A model generated the notes under the pieces. It did no database searches, was not told the origin of the DNA, and saw only the letters and a list, made by a program, of their open reading frames with translations. 64,000 nucleotides of DNA from Gordonia neofelifaecis NRRL B-59395 (GTDB lineage: Bacteria > Actinomycetota > Actinomycetes > Mycobacteriales > Mycobacteriaceae): contig NZ_AEUD01000019.1 of NCBI RefSeq assembly GCF_000192435.1, positions 1-64,000 of the forward strand. Reading direction: 5' to 3'. Of the stretch, positions 25,548 to 34,748 are shown piece after piece; position 1 is the first letter of the stretch; each line of letters opens with the position of its first letter. The translations under genes and the position numbers were made by a program.

Positions 25548-26771
25548 TCACGGCACGACGAGCGGCTCCGCGGACCTGGTCGTCGACGAGACGTCGGCGG
25601 TCCAGCGGACGGGTCCGTGCGCCGGCGTCCAGTCGGTCAGCAGCGCCGAGACCTTGGCGTCCATCCTGGACCGGAGGCGGTCGAACGAGTCGCGGTAGTC
25701 GGTGCCGACGTGTCCGAGCAGCAGCCACCAGGCCCAGGCCACGGCGCCGGCGTTCGCGATGAAATCGGGGACCACCGCGATGCCGCGTGCGGTCAGGTCG
25801 AGTTCGGCGTCGGCCGTCGTCGGGGCGTTCGCCGCCTCGACGACGATCGGCGCCTGGATCCGCGCGGCGTTCGAGGCGGTGATCGCGTACGAGACCGCGG
25901 CGGGCACGACGATGTCGCAGTCGATGCCGAGCACGGCTTCGCGGGGCAGTCGCATCACGTCGGGGGCGACCACGGCCCGATCGATCTCGCCGTACCGATC
26001 GCGCGCGGCGAGCAGCGTCGGGACGTCGAGGCCTGCGGGGTGGTAGAGGGTGCCGCTCGCGTCCGCCAGCGCCACCACCCGCATCCCCGCTTCGTGCAGA
26101 TAGAACGACGCGCCGCCACCCATCGTGCCGACGCCCTGCACGGCGACGGTGGTCTCGGCAGCGGACTGACCGCGCACCCGAGCCGCGGCGAGGCACGCCT
26201 GGGCGACGCCGTATCCGCCGATGACGTCGCCGAGCCGCCCACCGGGAGCGGCGGCGTTCAGTCCGCCCAACACGCGCGCGGCGGTGGCCTGCGGGTCCGC
26301 GGAACGCTCGATGGCCGCGTGATACGACTGCCGCATCCCGAGCTCGGCGAACACGGAGTCGATGGTCTCCTGCGAGACGCCGAGGTCCTCTGCGGTGACC
26401 CAATGGCGGTCGAGGAACGGCCGCATCGCCTCGCAGAAGCGCGTCAGCACCGCATGCGCCCGCGGATCCTTCGGATCGAAGTCGATGCCGCCCTTGGCGC
26501 CGCCGACGGGGAGGTCGAAGGCCGCGGTCTTGTTCGACATCCCGCGTGCCAGGTCGGCGACCTCGTCGATCGTGCACCCCGCACGCATCCGCGTCCCACC
26601 GGTCGCCATGCCGTGGACCAGGGTGTCGATCACCAGGTAGCCGACCGCGCCGGTCTCGGCGTCCGACCACTCCATCCGCAGGTACGGCGGACGACGGCGG
26701 TCGACGCCGGGCACGGGAAGGACGGCGTCGACGCCGGCGGCCGTCGCTGGACTGATCGGGGTGAGTGTCAT
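25548..26771 (-). CDS. Glu/Leu/Phe/Val dehydrogenase
   Basis: A 407-residue amino-acid dehydrogenase that reversibly deaminates an amino acid to a 2-oxo acid with NAD(P). PVGGAKGG holds the catalytic Lys in its glycine-rich context, and a Rossmann domain starts near VAVQGVGTMGGGA. ATG 26771 has gaggaggcg just upstream; the frame extends to 26843 without need. The LysR gene starts 142 bases away in the other direction, a typical regulator-target arrangement. Specificity (Leu, Val, Phe or Glu) cannot be read from sequence alone. Confidence 0.8.
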   Translation of the reverse strand: MTLTPISPATAAGVDAVLPVPGVDRRRPPYLRMEWSDAETGAVGYLVIDTLVHGMATGGTRMRAGCTIDEVADLARGMSNKTAAFDLPVGGAKGGIDFDPKDPRAHAVLTRFCEAMRPFLDRHWVTAEDLGVSQETIDSVFAELGMRQSYHAAIERSADPQATAARVLGGLNAAAPGGRLGDVIGGYGVAQACLAAARVRGQSAAETTVAVQGVGTMGGGASFYLHEAGMRVVALADASGTLYHPAGLDVPTLLAARDRYGEIDRAVVAPDVMRLPREAVLGIDCDIVVPAAVSYAITASNAARIQAPIVVEAANAPTTADAELDLTARGIAVVPDFIANAGAVAWAWWLLLGHVGTDYRDSFDRLRSRMDAKVSALLTDWTPAHGPVRWTADVSSTTRSAEPLVVP

Positions 26772-26913
26772 GGCTCGTCGCCTCCTCGGGTCGGCGCGTT
26801 CTCTCCTGGCCCCATGATCGGATTCGCCGGGAACAACGTCCATGTCGAATTTGTGCAGTGGATCGTTCAGTTTCGGTGACCGATCGCGGGCGGGGAACCA
26901 CTAGGGTCGAGGC

Positions 26914-27849
26914 ATGGAGGTCTCGCTGCACCGCCTGAAACTGCTTCGGGAGCTTCGGTACCGCGGCACGGTCACCGCGGTGGCCGACGCCCTCCACTAC
27001 TCGCCGTCCGCAGTCTCCCAACAGCTTTCGCTGCTCGAGCGGGAGGCCGACACTCCGCTGTTCGAGCGCCACGGGCGGCGGATCGCGCTCACCGAGGCGG
27101 GCCGAGTGCTCGCCGACCACTCCGAGGAGATCCTCGACGCCGTCGAGAGTGCGGGCAGCGCCATCGAATCACTGCGCGACGGCTCCACGGCGACGCTGCG
27201 CGCGGGCGTGTGGGCGTCGGTGGCGACCGGGCTGCTGCCCGCCGGACTCGCACTTCTGCGCCAGCGCGCCCCCGGCGTCTCGGTGCACTCGGTGGAGCTG
27301 GCGCCGGAGGCCGGGTCCGATGCCGTGCGGGACGGTTCGCTCGACCTGTCGTTCGTGATCGACTACTCCAACTACGCGATGCCGCAGGTGCGATCGCTCG
27401 CGCGACGCACCATCGCCGTCGAGCGGATATACGTCGCCACCCCCGCCGGAGCGGCCGGACCCTCACCGGTGGAGTTGGCCGGACTAGCGGGGTCTGCGTG
27501 GATCCTGTCGGACTCGCGATCGCACTTCGGCCGCGCAGTCCGGATGGCATGCCGTGAATCCGGCTTCGAGCCGGACGTCCGGCACGTGGTCGGTGAGCAG
27601 TCGACGGCGCTGGCGCTCGTCGCCGCCGGTCAGGGGGTGACGCTCGTGTCCGACCTCGGTGCCGCCACGGCTCCCGCCGGGGTCGAGCTCACGCCGCTGG
27701 CCGGGCGGTTCGAGCGCAATCTCTCCGTGGCGTATCGGAGCCGCGACGACGGGCGACGGTCGCTCCACGCGTTCATCGACGCGATGGCCGACGCGGCGCT
27801 GGAGGTCGGTCTGCGGCCACCCGACGGTCAGGCGGTGCCCGGAACGTAG
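26914..27849 (+). CDS. LysR-family regulator
   Basis: A 311-residue LysR protein. The winged helix is at residues about 6-65 (LKLLRELRYRGTVTAVADALHYSPSAVSQQLSLLERE). The remaining part is the effector-binding domain (AAGQGVTLVSDLGAA). Divergent from the amino-acid dehydrogenase gene, so it probably controls that gene. Its 3' end overlaps the convergent D-2-hydroxyacid dehydrogenase gene by 22 bases. Confidence 0.85.
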   Translation: MEVSLHRLKLLRELRYRGTVTAVADALHYSPSAVSQQLSLLEREADTPLFERHGRRIALTEAGRVLADHSEEILDAVESAGSAIESLRDGSTATLRAGVWASVATGLLPAGLALLRQRAPGVSVHSVELAPEAGSDAVRDGSLDLSFVIDYSNYAMPQVRSLARRTIAVERIYVATPAGAAGPSPVELAGLAGSAWILSDSRSHFGRAVRMACRESGFEPDVRHVVGEQSTALALVAAGQGVTLVSDLGAATAPAGVELTPLAGRFERNLSVAYRSRDDGRRSLHAFIDAMADAALEVGLRPPDGQAVPGT

Positions 27850-28805
27850 CCGCGCCTCTTGTCCACCGCCGGGCCCGGCTCGACACCCTGCGCGTAGCTC
27901 CGGAGATTGTCGAGGAACTGTCTCGACAGCGTCCGTCGCCAGCCGACGACGTCGCCCGACATGTGCGGGCTCACGTGGGCGCCGGGCAGCGTCCAGAGCG
28001 GATCGCCGTCGGGCAGTGGCTCGCTGACCAGAACGTCGAGGTGCGCCGACAGTCGACCTTCCGTGATCTCCGCGGTCAGCGCCGCTTGATCGATCAGCGC
28101 GCCGCGGCCGACGTTGATCACGTGGGCACTGTCCGGCAGCGCCGCCAGCGCGGCCGCGTCGAGGAGGCCGCGCGTGGCGTCGGTCAGCGGGGCGGCCATC
28201 ACCAGGTGATCCACGTCCGCCAGGTGCGCGGCGAGATGCGCGGAGTCGATGACCGTGCCGAAGTCGGGATCGTCCTCGCGGGCGGTCCGGCCGGCACCGC
28301 GGACCTCGAGTCCGACGGCGCGGAGCAGTCGTGCGGTGGCGCGCCCGATGCCGCCGGTGCCGACGACGAGCACGCGCCGCCCGGCGACGCGCAGGGTCTC
28401 GCGGTGCGCCCACTGACCTCGTCGGCGGAACTCCTCGGTCTCGTGGAGCAGCTTGTCGTGTGCCAGCACGCACGCCAGCACGTACTCGGCGATCGGTCCG
28501 TCGAACACTCCGCGGGCGTTGGTGACCAGCACGTCCGAGCGGCGGAGGTCGTCGAACAGGACGGCGTCGACCCCCGCGGCCGCCACGTGCACCCACCGCA
28601 ATGAGTCCGCCGCCGACCACGCATCGGCGAGGGCACTGGAGAAGATGTCCCACACCAGCAGGGCGTCGGCACCGGGGATCGTGTCGGGCAGGGTGTCCGC
28701 CGTCGCCGTCCGCACGTCGGCGATCTCGCGGATCGCGTCGAGGTCCGGAGGCGGTTCCACTCCATCGGCGGTGAGCAGGACCAGGATCGGGGAACGCTCG
28801 GACAT
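27828..28805 (-). CDS. D-2-hydroxyacid dehydrogenase (NAD-dependent)
   Basis: A 325-residue enzyme that interconverts 2-oxo acids and D-2-hydroxyacids. The Rossmann motif GTGGIG lies about residue 150. The catalytic set is Arg (INVGRGALID), Glu (VSEPLPDGDP) and His (VSPHMSG). ATG 28805 begins MSERSPILVLLT; the longer open frame to 28922 has no merit. The promoter is shared with the aminotransferase operon and contains the palindrome at 28827-28840, so it is probably part of that GntR regulon. Confidence 0.82.
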   Translation of the reverse strand: MSERSPILVLLTADGVEPPPDLDAIREIADVRTATADTLPDTIPGADALLVWDIFSSALADAWSAADSLRWVHVAAAGVDAVLFDDLRRSDVLVTNARGVFDGPIAEYVLACVLAHDKLLHETEEFRRRGQWAHRETLRVAGRRVLVVGTGGIGRATARLLRAVGLEVRGAGRTAREDDPDFGTVIDSAHLAAHLADVDHLVMAAPLTDATRGLLDAAALAALPDSAHVINVGRGALIDQAALTAEITEGRLSAHLDVLVSEPLPDGDPLWTLPGAHVSPHMSGDVVGWRRTLSRQFLDNLRSYAQGVEPGPAVDKRRGYVPGTA

Positions 28806-28826
28806 GACCTCACCGTAGCCTGGAGT

Positions 28827-28840
28827 GATTGTCGACAATC
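28827..28840. promoter_or_regulatory. GntR-type operator GATTGTCGACAATC (copy 1)
   Basis: A perfect 14-base palindrome in the divergent promoter between the D-2-hydroxyacid dehydrogenase (22 bases from its ATG) and the aminotransferase (42 bases from its ATG). A ttgacaa half-like element follows at 28847. The same 14 bases recur at 37390-37403 upstream of the amidase-GntR operon. FadR-class GntR proteins bind palindromes of this size. Confidence 0.75.
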
Positions 28841-28881
28841 CTACCGTTGACAAGAGTAGTGACGGGGCACACACTGGCGAC

Positions 28882-30168
28882 ATGAGCGGCGCATCTCTGT
28901 CTCCGGTACTCAAGCAGGCCACCCCGGTGGTGGTCGATCACGCGGCGGGCTCGTGGATCCACGGTACCGACGGTCGCCGATATCTCGACTTCACCACTGG
29001 CATCGGCGTCACCAGCACCGGACACTGCCACCCGGACGTGGTCGCCGCCGCGCAGGAGCAGTGCACCAAGATCATCCACGCCCAGTACACGACCGTCATG
29101 CATCAGCCGCTGCTGAGACTCACCGAGCGCCTCGGCGACTTCCTCCCCGACGGCATCGACTCCGTGTTCTACGCGAACTCCGGATCGGAGGCGGTGGAGG
29201 CGGCGGTCCGGCTGGCGCGCATGGCCACCGGGCGCCAGTACATCGTCACCGTCCAGCGAGGGTTCCACGGCCGCACCGTCGCCGCGGCCTCGCTCACCAC
29301 CGCGGGCACCAAGTTCTCGGCGGGCTTCGGTCCGCTCATGTCCGGCGTCGCGACCACGCCCTTCCCGGACGCCCTGCGGCTCGGGATGACGACCGACGAC
29401 GCCGTCGACCACGCCCTCAAGGAGTTCGACTACCTGCTCGCCACACGACTGTCGCCCAGCGAGCTGGCGGCGGTGGTGATCGAGCCGTTCCTCGGCGACG
29501 GCGGCTATCTGGCCGTCCCGCCCGCGTATCTCGCGGGACTGCGCGAGCGCACGGCCCGCCATGGCGCGCTGCTGGTGCTCGACGAGGTGCAGGCGGGTGT
29601 CGGACGAACGGGCAGATTCTGGGGACATCAGCACACCGACGGGCTGGTCCCCGACGTCATCATCACCGCGAAGGGCATCGCATCGGGCTTCCCGATCTCG
29701 GCGATCGCCGCTCCGGAGGCGATCATGGCCAAGGCCTGGCCCGGCTCGCAGGGCGGAACCTACGGCGGCAACGCGGTGGCCGCGGCAGCGGGCGTCGCGA
29801 CGCTCGACGTGATCGAACGCGAAGGGCTGGTCGAGAACTCGCGTGTGCGCGGGGCCGAACTGCTCGACGGACTGCGCTCCGGACTCGCCGGGATCGATCA
29901 GATCTGCGACATCCGCGGTACCGGACTGATGCTGGCCGTCGAGTTCGGCGATCCGACGGCGAACGCCGGGGGACCGCGGGCCATCGAGGCCGCCCGGCTG
30001 GCGTCGTCGGTGCAGCAGGCGTGCATCGACGAGGACCTGCTGACCCTGACCTGCGGGCCCACCGGATCGATCGTCCGGCTGATCCCCGCACTGGTGGTCA
30101 CCGCGGACGAAGTCGTCACCGGCACAGAACGTTTCGTTCGCGCCGTCCGGCGTGTGGTGGAAATGTAG
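28882..30168 (+). CDS. Class-III aminotransferase (GABA/omega-amino-acid type)
   Basis: A 428-residue PLP enzyme that moves an amino group from an omega-amino acid or similar amine to a 2-oxo acid. The PLP lysine is K264 in IITAKGIASGFP. ANSGSEAVEAAVRLAR and LLVLDEVQAGVGRTGRFWGH are the conserved PLP phosphate and Asp regions. ATG 28882 starts the conserved part. It is the first gene of an operon with the FAD/Fe-S protein (5-base gap) and the aldehyde dehydrogenase. The family includes 4-aminobutyrate and 5-aminovalerate aminotransferases; the substrate here is inferred only from neighbours. Confidence 0.85.
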   Translation: MSGASLSPVLKQATPVVVDHAAGSWIHGTDGRRYLDFTTGIGVTSTGHCHPDVVAAAQEQCTKIIHAQYTTVMHQPLLRLTERLGDFLPDGIDSVFYANSGSEAVEAAVRLARMATGRQYIVTVQRGFHGRTVAAASLTTAGTKFSAGFGPLMSGVATTPFPDALRLGMTTDDAVDHALKEFDYLLATRLSPSELAAVVIEPFLGDGGYLAVPPAYLAGLRERTARHGALLVLDEVQAGVGRTGRFWGHQHTDGLVPDVIITAKGIASGFPISAIAAPEAIMAKAWPGSQGGTYGGNAVAAAAGVATLDVIEREGLVENSRVRGAELLDGLRSGLAGIDQICDIRGTGLMLAVEFGDPTANAGGPRAIEAARLASSVQQACIDEDLLTLTCGPTGSIVRLIPALVVTADEVVTGTERFVRAVRRVVEM

Positions 30169-30173
30169 AAGTC

Positions 30174-33098
30174 ATGACTGACCCGGACGCGTTGATCGAG
30201 GCACTGCGCGCGGAAGGGCTCGATCCGGAGTTCTCGGCGCGGCGGATCGCCGAGTACTCCTACGATGCGTCCAACTACCGGGTGCGACCGGTCGCGGTAC
30301 TGTTCCCCCGAACCGAAGCGGACGTCGCCGCGGCGCTGGCCGTCTGCCACCGGCTCGGTGTTCCGGTGACCGCGCGCGGGGGCGGCACCTCCATGTCCGG
30401 CAACTCGATCGGTCCGGGCGTCGTGGTCGACCTCTCCCGGTACATGCGCGCGGTGATCGACGTCGACGAGGTGGCGCGGACCGTGACGGCGGAGGCCGGC
30501 GTCGTGCTGACCGAGCTGCGAGCCGCGGTACACCGGGCCACCGACCGCAGGCTGACGTTCGCGCCGGATCCGTCGAGCCAGACTCGGGCCTGCTTGGGCG
30601 GCGCCATCGGCAACGACGCGTGCGGCAACCACTCGGTCCGGTACGGGCGGACCGCCGACCACGTCGTCGAGCTCCGCCTCGTCACCGTCGACGGCGTGCG
30701 ACTGACGGCCTCGCGCAACGGAATCCGTGCGACAGAGCCGGGCGATGCGACCGCTGTCGCCCGCGCCGAGCACCTGGCGGCCGAGCTGCGGGGACTGGCG
30801 TCGGACTATCTGGCGGACATCCGCACCGAGCTCGGCCGGATCCCACGGCAGGTGTCCGGATATCACCTCCGGCACCTGCTGCCGGAGGAGGGCTTCGACG
30901 TCGCGCGGGCGCTGGTGGGCAGCGAGGGCACCTGCGGGGTCGTCACCGCAGCGACGGTCGCACTGGTGGAGGAGTCGTCGCAGACCAGGCTGATCGTGGC
31001 CGGCTATGCCGACATCGTCGACGCGGCCCGCGACGTCCCGTTGCTGCTGCGGCACCGGCCGTCCGCGGTGGAGGGTGTGGACGAGGTGATCGTCGAGACG
31101 ATGCGGCTTCGGCGCGGTGCCGACGCCGTCGCCGACCTGCCCGCCGGGCGGGCCTGGCTGTTCATCGAACTCGACGGGACCGACAGCGAGGCAGCGGATC
31201 TGGAGTCGGCGCTCCGTGCGGACGGACACGTCGTCGACCTGCGGCAGGTTCACGATCCCACCGAGCGGGCGGACCTCTGGCGGGTCCGCGAGGACGGGGC
31301 GGGACTCAGCTCACAGCTCACCGACCCGTCGACCGGGAAGACCGTCTCCACCTGGCCCGGTTGGGAGGACGCCGCGGTGCGGCCCGACCTGCTCGCCGAC
31401 TACCTCGCCGAGTTCCGCGAGCTGCTCGACCGGCACGGACTGACAGGCGTGATGTACGGCCACTTCGGTGCCGGGTGCATGCACATCCGGATCGACTTCG
31501 ATCTGCGAACCGAGCACGGCCGCACGGTGTTCCGGGCGTTCTGCACCGATGCCGCACATCTCGTGGTGCGGTACGAGGGATCACTGTCGGGCGAGCACGG
31601 CGACGGTCGTGCACGGTCGGAGCTGCTGCCGATCATGTACTCGCCGCGCATGCTGTCGGCGTTCGACCGCTTCGCCGCGATCTGGGATCCGAAAGGCCTG
31701 CTGGCGCCCGGCGGGCTGCGTGAGACGCGGCCGATCGACGCCGACCTCGCGCTCGCGGACGTCGCACCGCACCCGGCGCAGGCGTGCATCGGAATCGGGC
31801 GGTGCCGGACACACGCCGGCGGCGTGATGTGTCCGTCGTATCGAGCGACGGGAGACGAGAAGGATTCGACGCGCGGCCGCGCCCGCGTGCTCCAGGAACT
31901 GGTGCGAGGCGGCGTTGCGGCCGACTGGAACGCGCCGATGGTCACCGAGTCGCTGGATCTCTGCCTGGCGTGCCGGGCGTGTTCGTCCGACTGCCCCACC
32001 GGTGTCGACATGGCGGCGATGAAATCCGAAGCGCTGCATCGTCGTTACGACGGTCGTATCCGCCCCCGCGTGCACTACACGATCGGGATGCTGCCCACCT
32101 GGCTGCGGATCACCCCATATCTGGCCGCACCGCTCAATCGACTGGCGGCCACGAGGTTCGGCGTCGCGGGCGCTCGCCTCGCCGGGCTCGCGGACGGTCG
32201 CGTCCTGCCCGAGTTCGCCTCGGCCGCGCAACTGCGCGCGCAGCTCCGCCGAGTGCCGTCGTCAGTCGGATCGTCGAAGCCCGCCGAGGTGGTGCTGTTC
32301 CTCGACTCGTTCACGCGCGGACTCCGGCCCGAGGTAGCAGGCGCGGCCGCCCGGGTCCTCGGCGGCGTGCACTCGTCGGTCACGTGCGACACCGACCACT
32401 GCTGCGGGTTGACGCAGATCACCACCGGCCGCCTCGACGCCGCACGGAAGACATTGCGGCGCACCGCACGCCATCTCGACAGCCAGGGCGACGGCACCTC
32501 GCCGATCGTCGTGGTCGAGCCCAGTTGCGCCGCCACCCTCCGCGACGAACTTCCCCGTCTGCTGACCGGCGACGCAGTCGGGGCGGACGAGGCCGACCGG
32601 GCCCGCCGGGTCGCGGCGCGCGTGCGCTCCGTCGCCGCCCACTTCGGCGAGCTCGCCGCCGGCGACCGTGCCCCGGAATGGCCGGCCGGGGCGCCGGAGA
32701 CAGTCGTCGTGCAGACCCACTGTCACGAGTACGCGACCTTCGGCAACCGCGTGCAGCGCGGCACGCTCACCGCGCTCGGGGTCCGCAACGTCGTCGAGGC
32801 GACCGGATGCTGTGGCGTGGCAGGCGACTTCGGATTCACGGCGGGGCACGAGGAGGTCTCGGACGCCGTCGCCGAACAGGCGCTGGCGCCCGCGCTCCGC
32901 CGGCACCCCGATGCTCCGGTGCTCACCGACGGATTCTCGTGCGCCACCCAGATCCGCAGACTGGCGGTCACCGACTCGACCGCGGGCGGGGATGCGGGTG
33001 CCGACCGTCGCGGCTTGCACCTGCTCCAGCTTCTGGACCCGGATCCGCTCGACGCGCGTGACGGAGCACGTCGGGGCCGAAACCGTGAACCGATGTAG
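30174..33098 (+). CDS. FAD-linked oxidase fused to Fe-S and CCG domains (D-2-hydroxyglutarate/glycolate dehydrogenase-like)
   Basis: A 974-residue fusion of the YdiJ/GlcD-GlcF type. Residues about 35-215 bind FAD (RGGGTSMSGNSIG; DPSSQTRACLGGAIGNDACG). The FAD-oxidase C-terminal domain (about 250-520) carries YGHFGAGCMHIRIDFD. Then come a ferredoxin-like part and two CCG domains (CDTDHCCG, CCGVAGDFG). The cluster motif CLACRACSSDC at C597-C607 gives four Cys. The first motif (C538, C544, C553) shows only three in the usual span, so that cluster may be altered. It would oxidise a D-2-hydroxyacid and pass electrons to the respiratory chain. Start ATG 30174; the open frame further left overlaps the aminotransferase. 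Confidence 0.85.
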   Translation: MTDPDALIEALRAEGLDPEFSARRIAEYSYDASNYRVRPVAVLFPRTEADVAAALAVCHRLGVPVTARGGGTSMSGNSIGPGVVVDLSRYMRAVIDVDEVARTVTAEAGVVLTELRAAVHRATDRRLTFAPDPSSQTRACLGGAIGNDACGNHSVRYGRTADHVVELRLVTVDGVRLTASRNGIRATEPGDATAVARAEHLAAELRGLASDYLADIRTELGRIPRQVSGYHLRHLLPEEGFDVARALVGSEGTCGVVTAATVALVEESSQTRLIVAGYADIVDAARDVPLLLRHRPSAVEGVDEVIVETMRLRRGADAVADLPAGRAWLFIELDGTDSEAADLESALRADGHVVDLRQVHDPTERADLWRVREDGAGLSSQLTDPSTGKTVSTWPGWEDAAVRPDLLADYLAEFRELLDRHGLTGVMYGHFGAGCMHIRIDFDLRTEHGRTVFRAFCTDAAHLVVRYEGSLSGEHGDGRARSELLPIMYSPRMLSAFDRFAAIWDPKGLLAPGGLRETRPIDADLALADVAPHPAQACIGIGRCRTHAGGVMCPSYRATGDEKDSTRGRARVLQELVRGGVAADWNAPMVTESLDLCLACRACSSDCPTGVDMAAMKSEALHRRYDGRIRPRVHYTIGMLPTWLRITPYLAAPLNRLAATRFGVAGARLAGLADGRVLPEFASAAQLRAQLRRVPSSVGSSKPAEVVLFLDSFTRGLRPEVAGAAARVLGGVHSSVTCDTDHCCGLTQITTGRLDAARKTLRRTARHLDSQGDGTSPIVVVEPSCAATLRDELPRLLTGDAVGADEADRARRVAARVRSVAAHFGELAAGDRAPEWPAGAPETVVVQTHCHEYATFGNRVQRGTLTALGVRNVVEATGCCGVAGDFGFTAGHEEVSDAVAEQALAPALRRHPDAPVLTDGFSCATQIRRLAVTDSTAGGDAGADRRGLHLLQLLDPDPLDARDGARRGRNREPM

Positions 33099-33122
33099 AA
33101 CACCACACCTGGGAGGTGCGTC

Positions 33123-34586
33123 ATGACTCGAAACGTCGCCGATATCGTCGCCGGTCTCGGCACCGGCATCCACATCGACGGCCGATGGCGAACGGCATTC
33201 TCCGGGGACACTTTCGACGTTGAGAATCCGGCCACCGGGGAGGTGCTCACCACCCTGGCCGACGGCGGTCCACGAGACGCCGCGGCGGCGATCGACGCCG
33301 CGGCCGCGCACCAGAGGGACTGGGCCTCCGTGCCGGCGCGCGACCGGTCGGAGATCCTGCGGCGGTCGTACGAGCTGCTGGTCGAGCGGGCCGACGAGGT
33401 TGCGCAGTTGATGACCGCGGAGATGGGCAAGCCGCTCGCGGAGGCGCGCGGTGAGGTGGCTTACGGCGCCGAGTTCTTCCGCTGGTTCGGTGAGGAGGCG
33501 GTGCGGATATCGGGCGACGCGCGCCGCAGTCCGGACGGAAAGTCGCGGTTCCTCATCACCCGGGAGCCGGTGGGACCGTGCATTCTCATCACCCCGTGGA
33601 ACTTCCCGCTCGCGATGATCTCCCGCAAGATCGGTCCGGCGATCGCGGCGGGCTGCACGATGGTCTACAAACCGGCGAGTCTCACTCCGCTGACCTCGCT
33701 CTACGTCACCGATCTTCTCGCCGAGGCGGGGCTGCCCGACGGCGTGCTGTCGGTGGTGTGCACCTCGTCGGCCGGTTCGGTGGTCGAGCCGTGGATCGAC
33801 TCCGGGAAGGCGCGGAAGCTGTCGTTCACCGGCTCCACCCGGGTCGGCAGACGACTGCTGGAGCAGTGCGCCGGAGGAGTGCTGCGGACGTCGATGGAGT
33901 TGGGTGGCAATGCGCCGTTCATCGTGTGCGAGGACGCCGATCTCGACGTGGCGATCGACAGCGCGATGGCCGCGAAGATGCGGAACATGGGCGAGGCCTG
34001 CACCGCAGCGAACCGGATCCTGGTGCATCGCAGGGTGATCGACGAGTTCGCCGACCTGCTGACGGAACGGATGTCGCGGCTGACGGTCGGCGACGGCGCG
34101 ACGGACGGCACCGACGTCGGACCGTTGGTGGACCGGGCGGCCGTCGACAAGGTGGAGCATCTGGTGGACGACGCCGTCGCCCGCGGTGCACAGGTGCGGT
34201 GCGGCGGTCGTCGGCTGGACGGGCCCGGCCACTTCTATCCGCCGACGGTGCTGACCGGGGTGGACGCGCGGGCGGAGATGATGAGTACGGAGGTCTTCGG
34301 TCCGGTGGCGGCCCTCGTTCCGTTCGGCTCCGACGACGAGGCCGTCGAACTCGCCAACGACACCGAGTTCGGGCTGGTGTCGTACGTGATGACCGAGTCG
34401 ATGGATCGCGGTCTGACCATCGCCGAGCGGCTCGAGACGGGAATGGTCGGCTTGAACACCGGTCTGGTGTCCAATCCCGCAGCACCCTTCGGTGGCGTCA
34501 AGCAGTCCGGCCTGGGCCGCGAGGGCGGTCTCACCGGGATCGACGAATTCTTGGAGACCAAGTACGTCGCGATCCCGGTCCGCTGA
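33123..34586 (+). CDS. NAD(P)-dependent succinate-semialdehyde-type aldehyde dehydrogenase
   Basis: A 487-residue ALDH. Catalytic Cys293 (NMGEACTAANR) and general-base Glu259 (MELGGNAPF) are present, with the ITPWNFPLAMI and FTGSTRVGR cofactor loops. ATG 33123 has ggaggt upstream. It follows the FAD/Fe-S gene by 24 bases and would oxidise the semialdehyde produced by the aminotransferase. GabD-type identity is from motifs; chain length of the substrate is not determined. The operon ends at the hairpin 34602. Confidence 0.85.
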   Translation: MTRNVADIVAGLGTGIHIDGRWRTAFSGDTFDVENPATGEVLTTLADGGPRDAAAAIDAAAAHQRDWASVPARDRSEILRRSYELLVERADEVAQLMTAEMGKPLAEARGEVAYGAEFFRWFGEEAVRISGDARRSPDGKSRFLITREPVGPCILITPWNFPLAMISRKIGPAIAAGCTMVYKPASLTPLTSLYVTDLLAEAGLPDGVLSVVCTSSAGSVVEPWIDSGKARKLSFTGSTRVGRRLLEQCAGGVLRTSMELGGNAPFIVCEDADLDVAIDSAMAAKMRNMGEACTAANRILVHRRVIDEFADLLTERMSRLTVGDGATDGTDVGPLVDRAAVDKVEHLVDDAVARGAQVRCGGRRLDGPGHFYPPTVLTGVDARAEMMSTEVFGPVAALVPFGSDDEAVELANDTEFGLVSYVMTESMDRGLTIAERLETGMVGLNTGLVSNPAAPFGGVKQSGLGREGGLTGIDEFLETKYVAIPVR

Positions 34587-34601
34587 CAGCGGACCCTTCG
34601 T

Positions 34602-34628
34602 CGGTTGAGCGGCACCCTCGCTCAACCG
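34602..34628. terminator. Hairpin after the aldehyde dehydrogenase
   Basis: cggttgagcg and cgctcaaccg are exact reverse complements around gcaccct. It starts 16 bases after the stop. The same ggttgagcgg word recurs twice in the next 100 bases, so the stem is also part of the local repeat. Confidence 0.6.
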
Positions 34629-34666
34629 GCGGGTGGGGGATGGTGTGTTTATGTGGTTGTGGACGA

Positions 34667-34704
34667 GCCTTTCGTTGGTTGAGCGGCGCCTTTCGTTGGT
34701 TGAG
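34667..34704 (+). repeat. Short direct repeat of a ggttgag-containing unit
   Basis: gcctttcgttggttgag occurs at 34667-34683 and again at 34688-34704. A diverged copy (ccttcgtcggttgagcgg) precedes them at 34595. Words of this type are scattered between genes in Gordonia and related genomes; I rely on memory for that. No reading frame covers them. They sit between the ALDH terminator and soxR. Confidence 0.55.
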
Positions 34705-34748
34705 GGGTGCGCTCGCCCAAGCGGCGGACGTCTTCAGAGAGGAAGTCG

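Noticed and set aside
28953-30173. Upstream extension of the FAD/Fe-S gene to a 1381-codon frame
   Set aside because: It runs antisense-phase through the aminotransferase gene, and its first 400 residues are Arg/Pro-rich. ATG 30174 begins the conserved protein.
30174-33098. Lactate or glycolate identity for the FAD/Fe-S protein
   Set aside because: The fold family covers D-2-hydroxyglutarate, glycolate and D-lactate. The sequence alone does not separate them.
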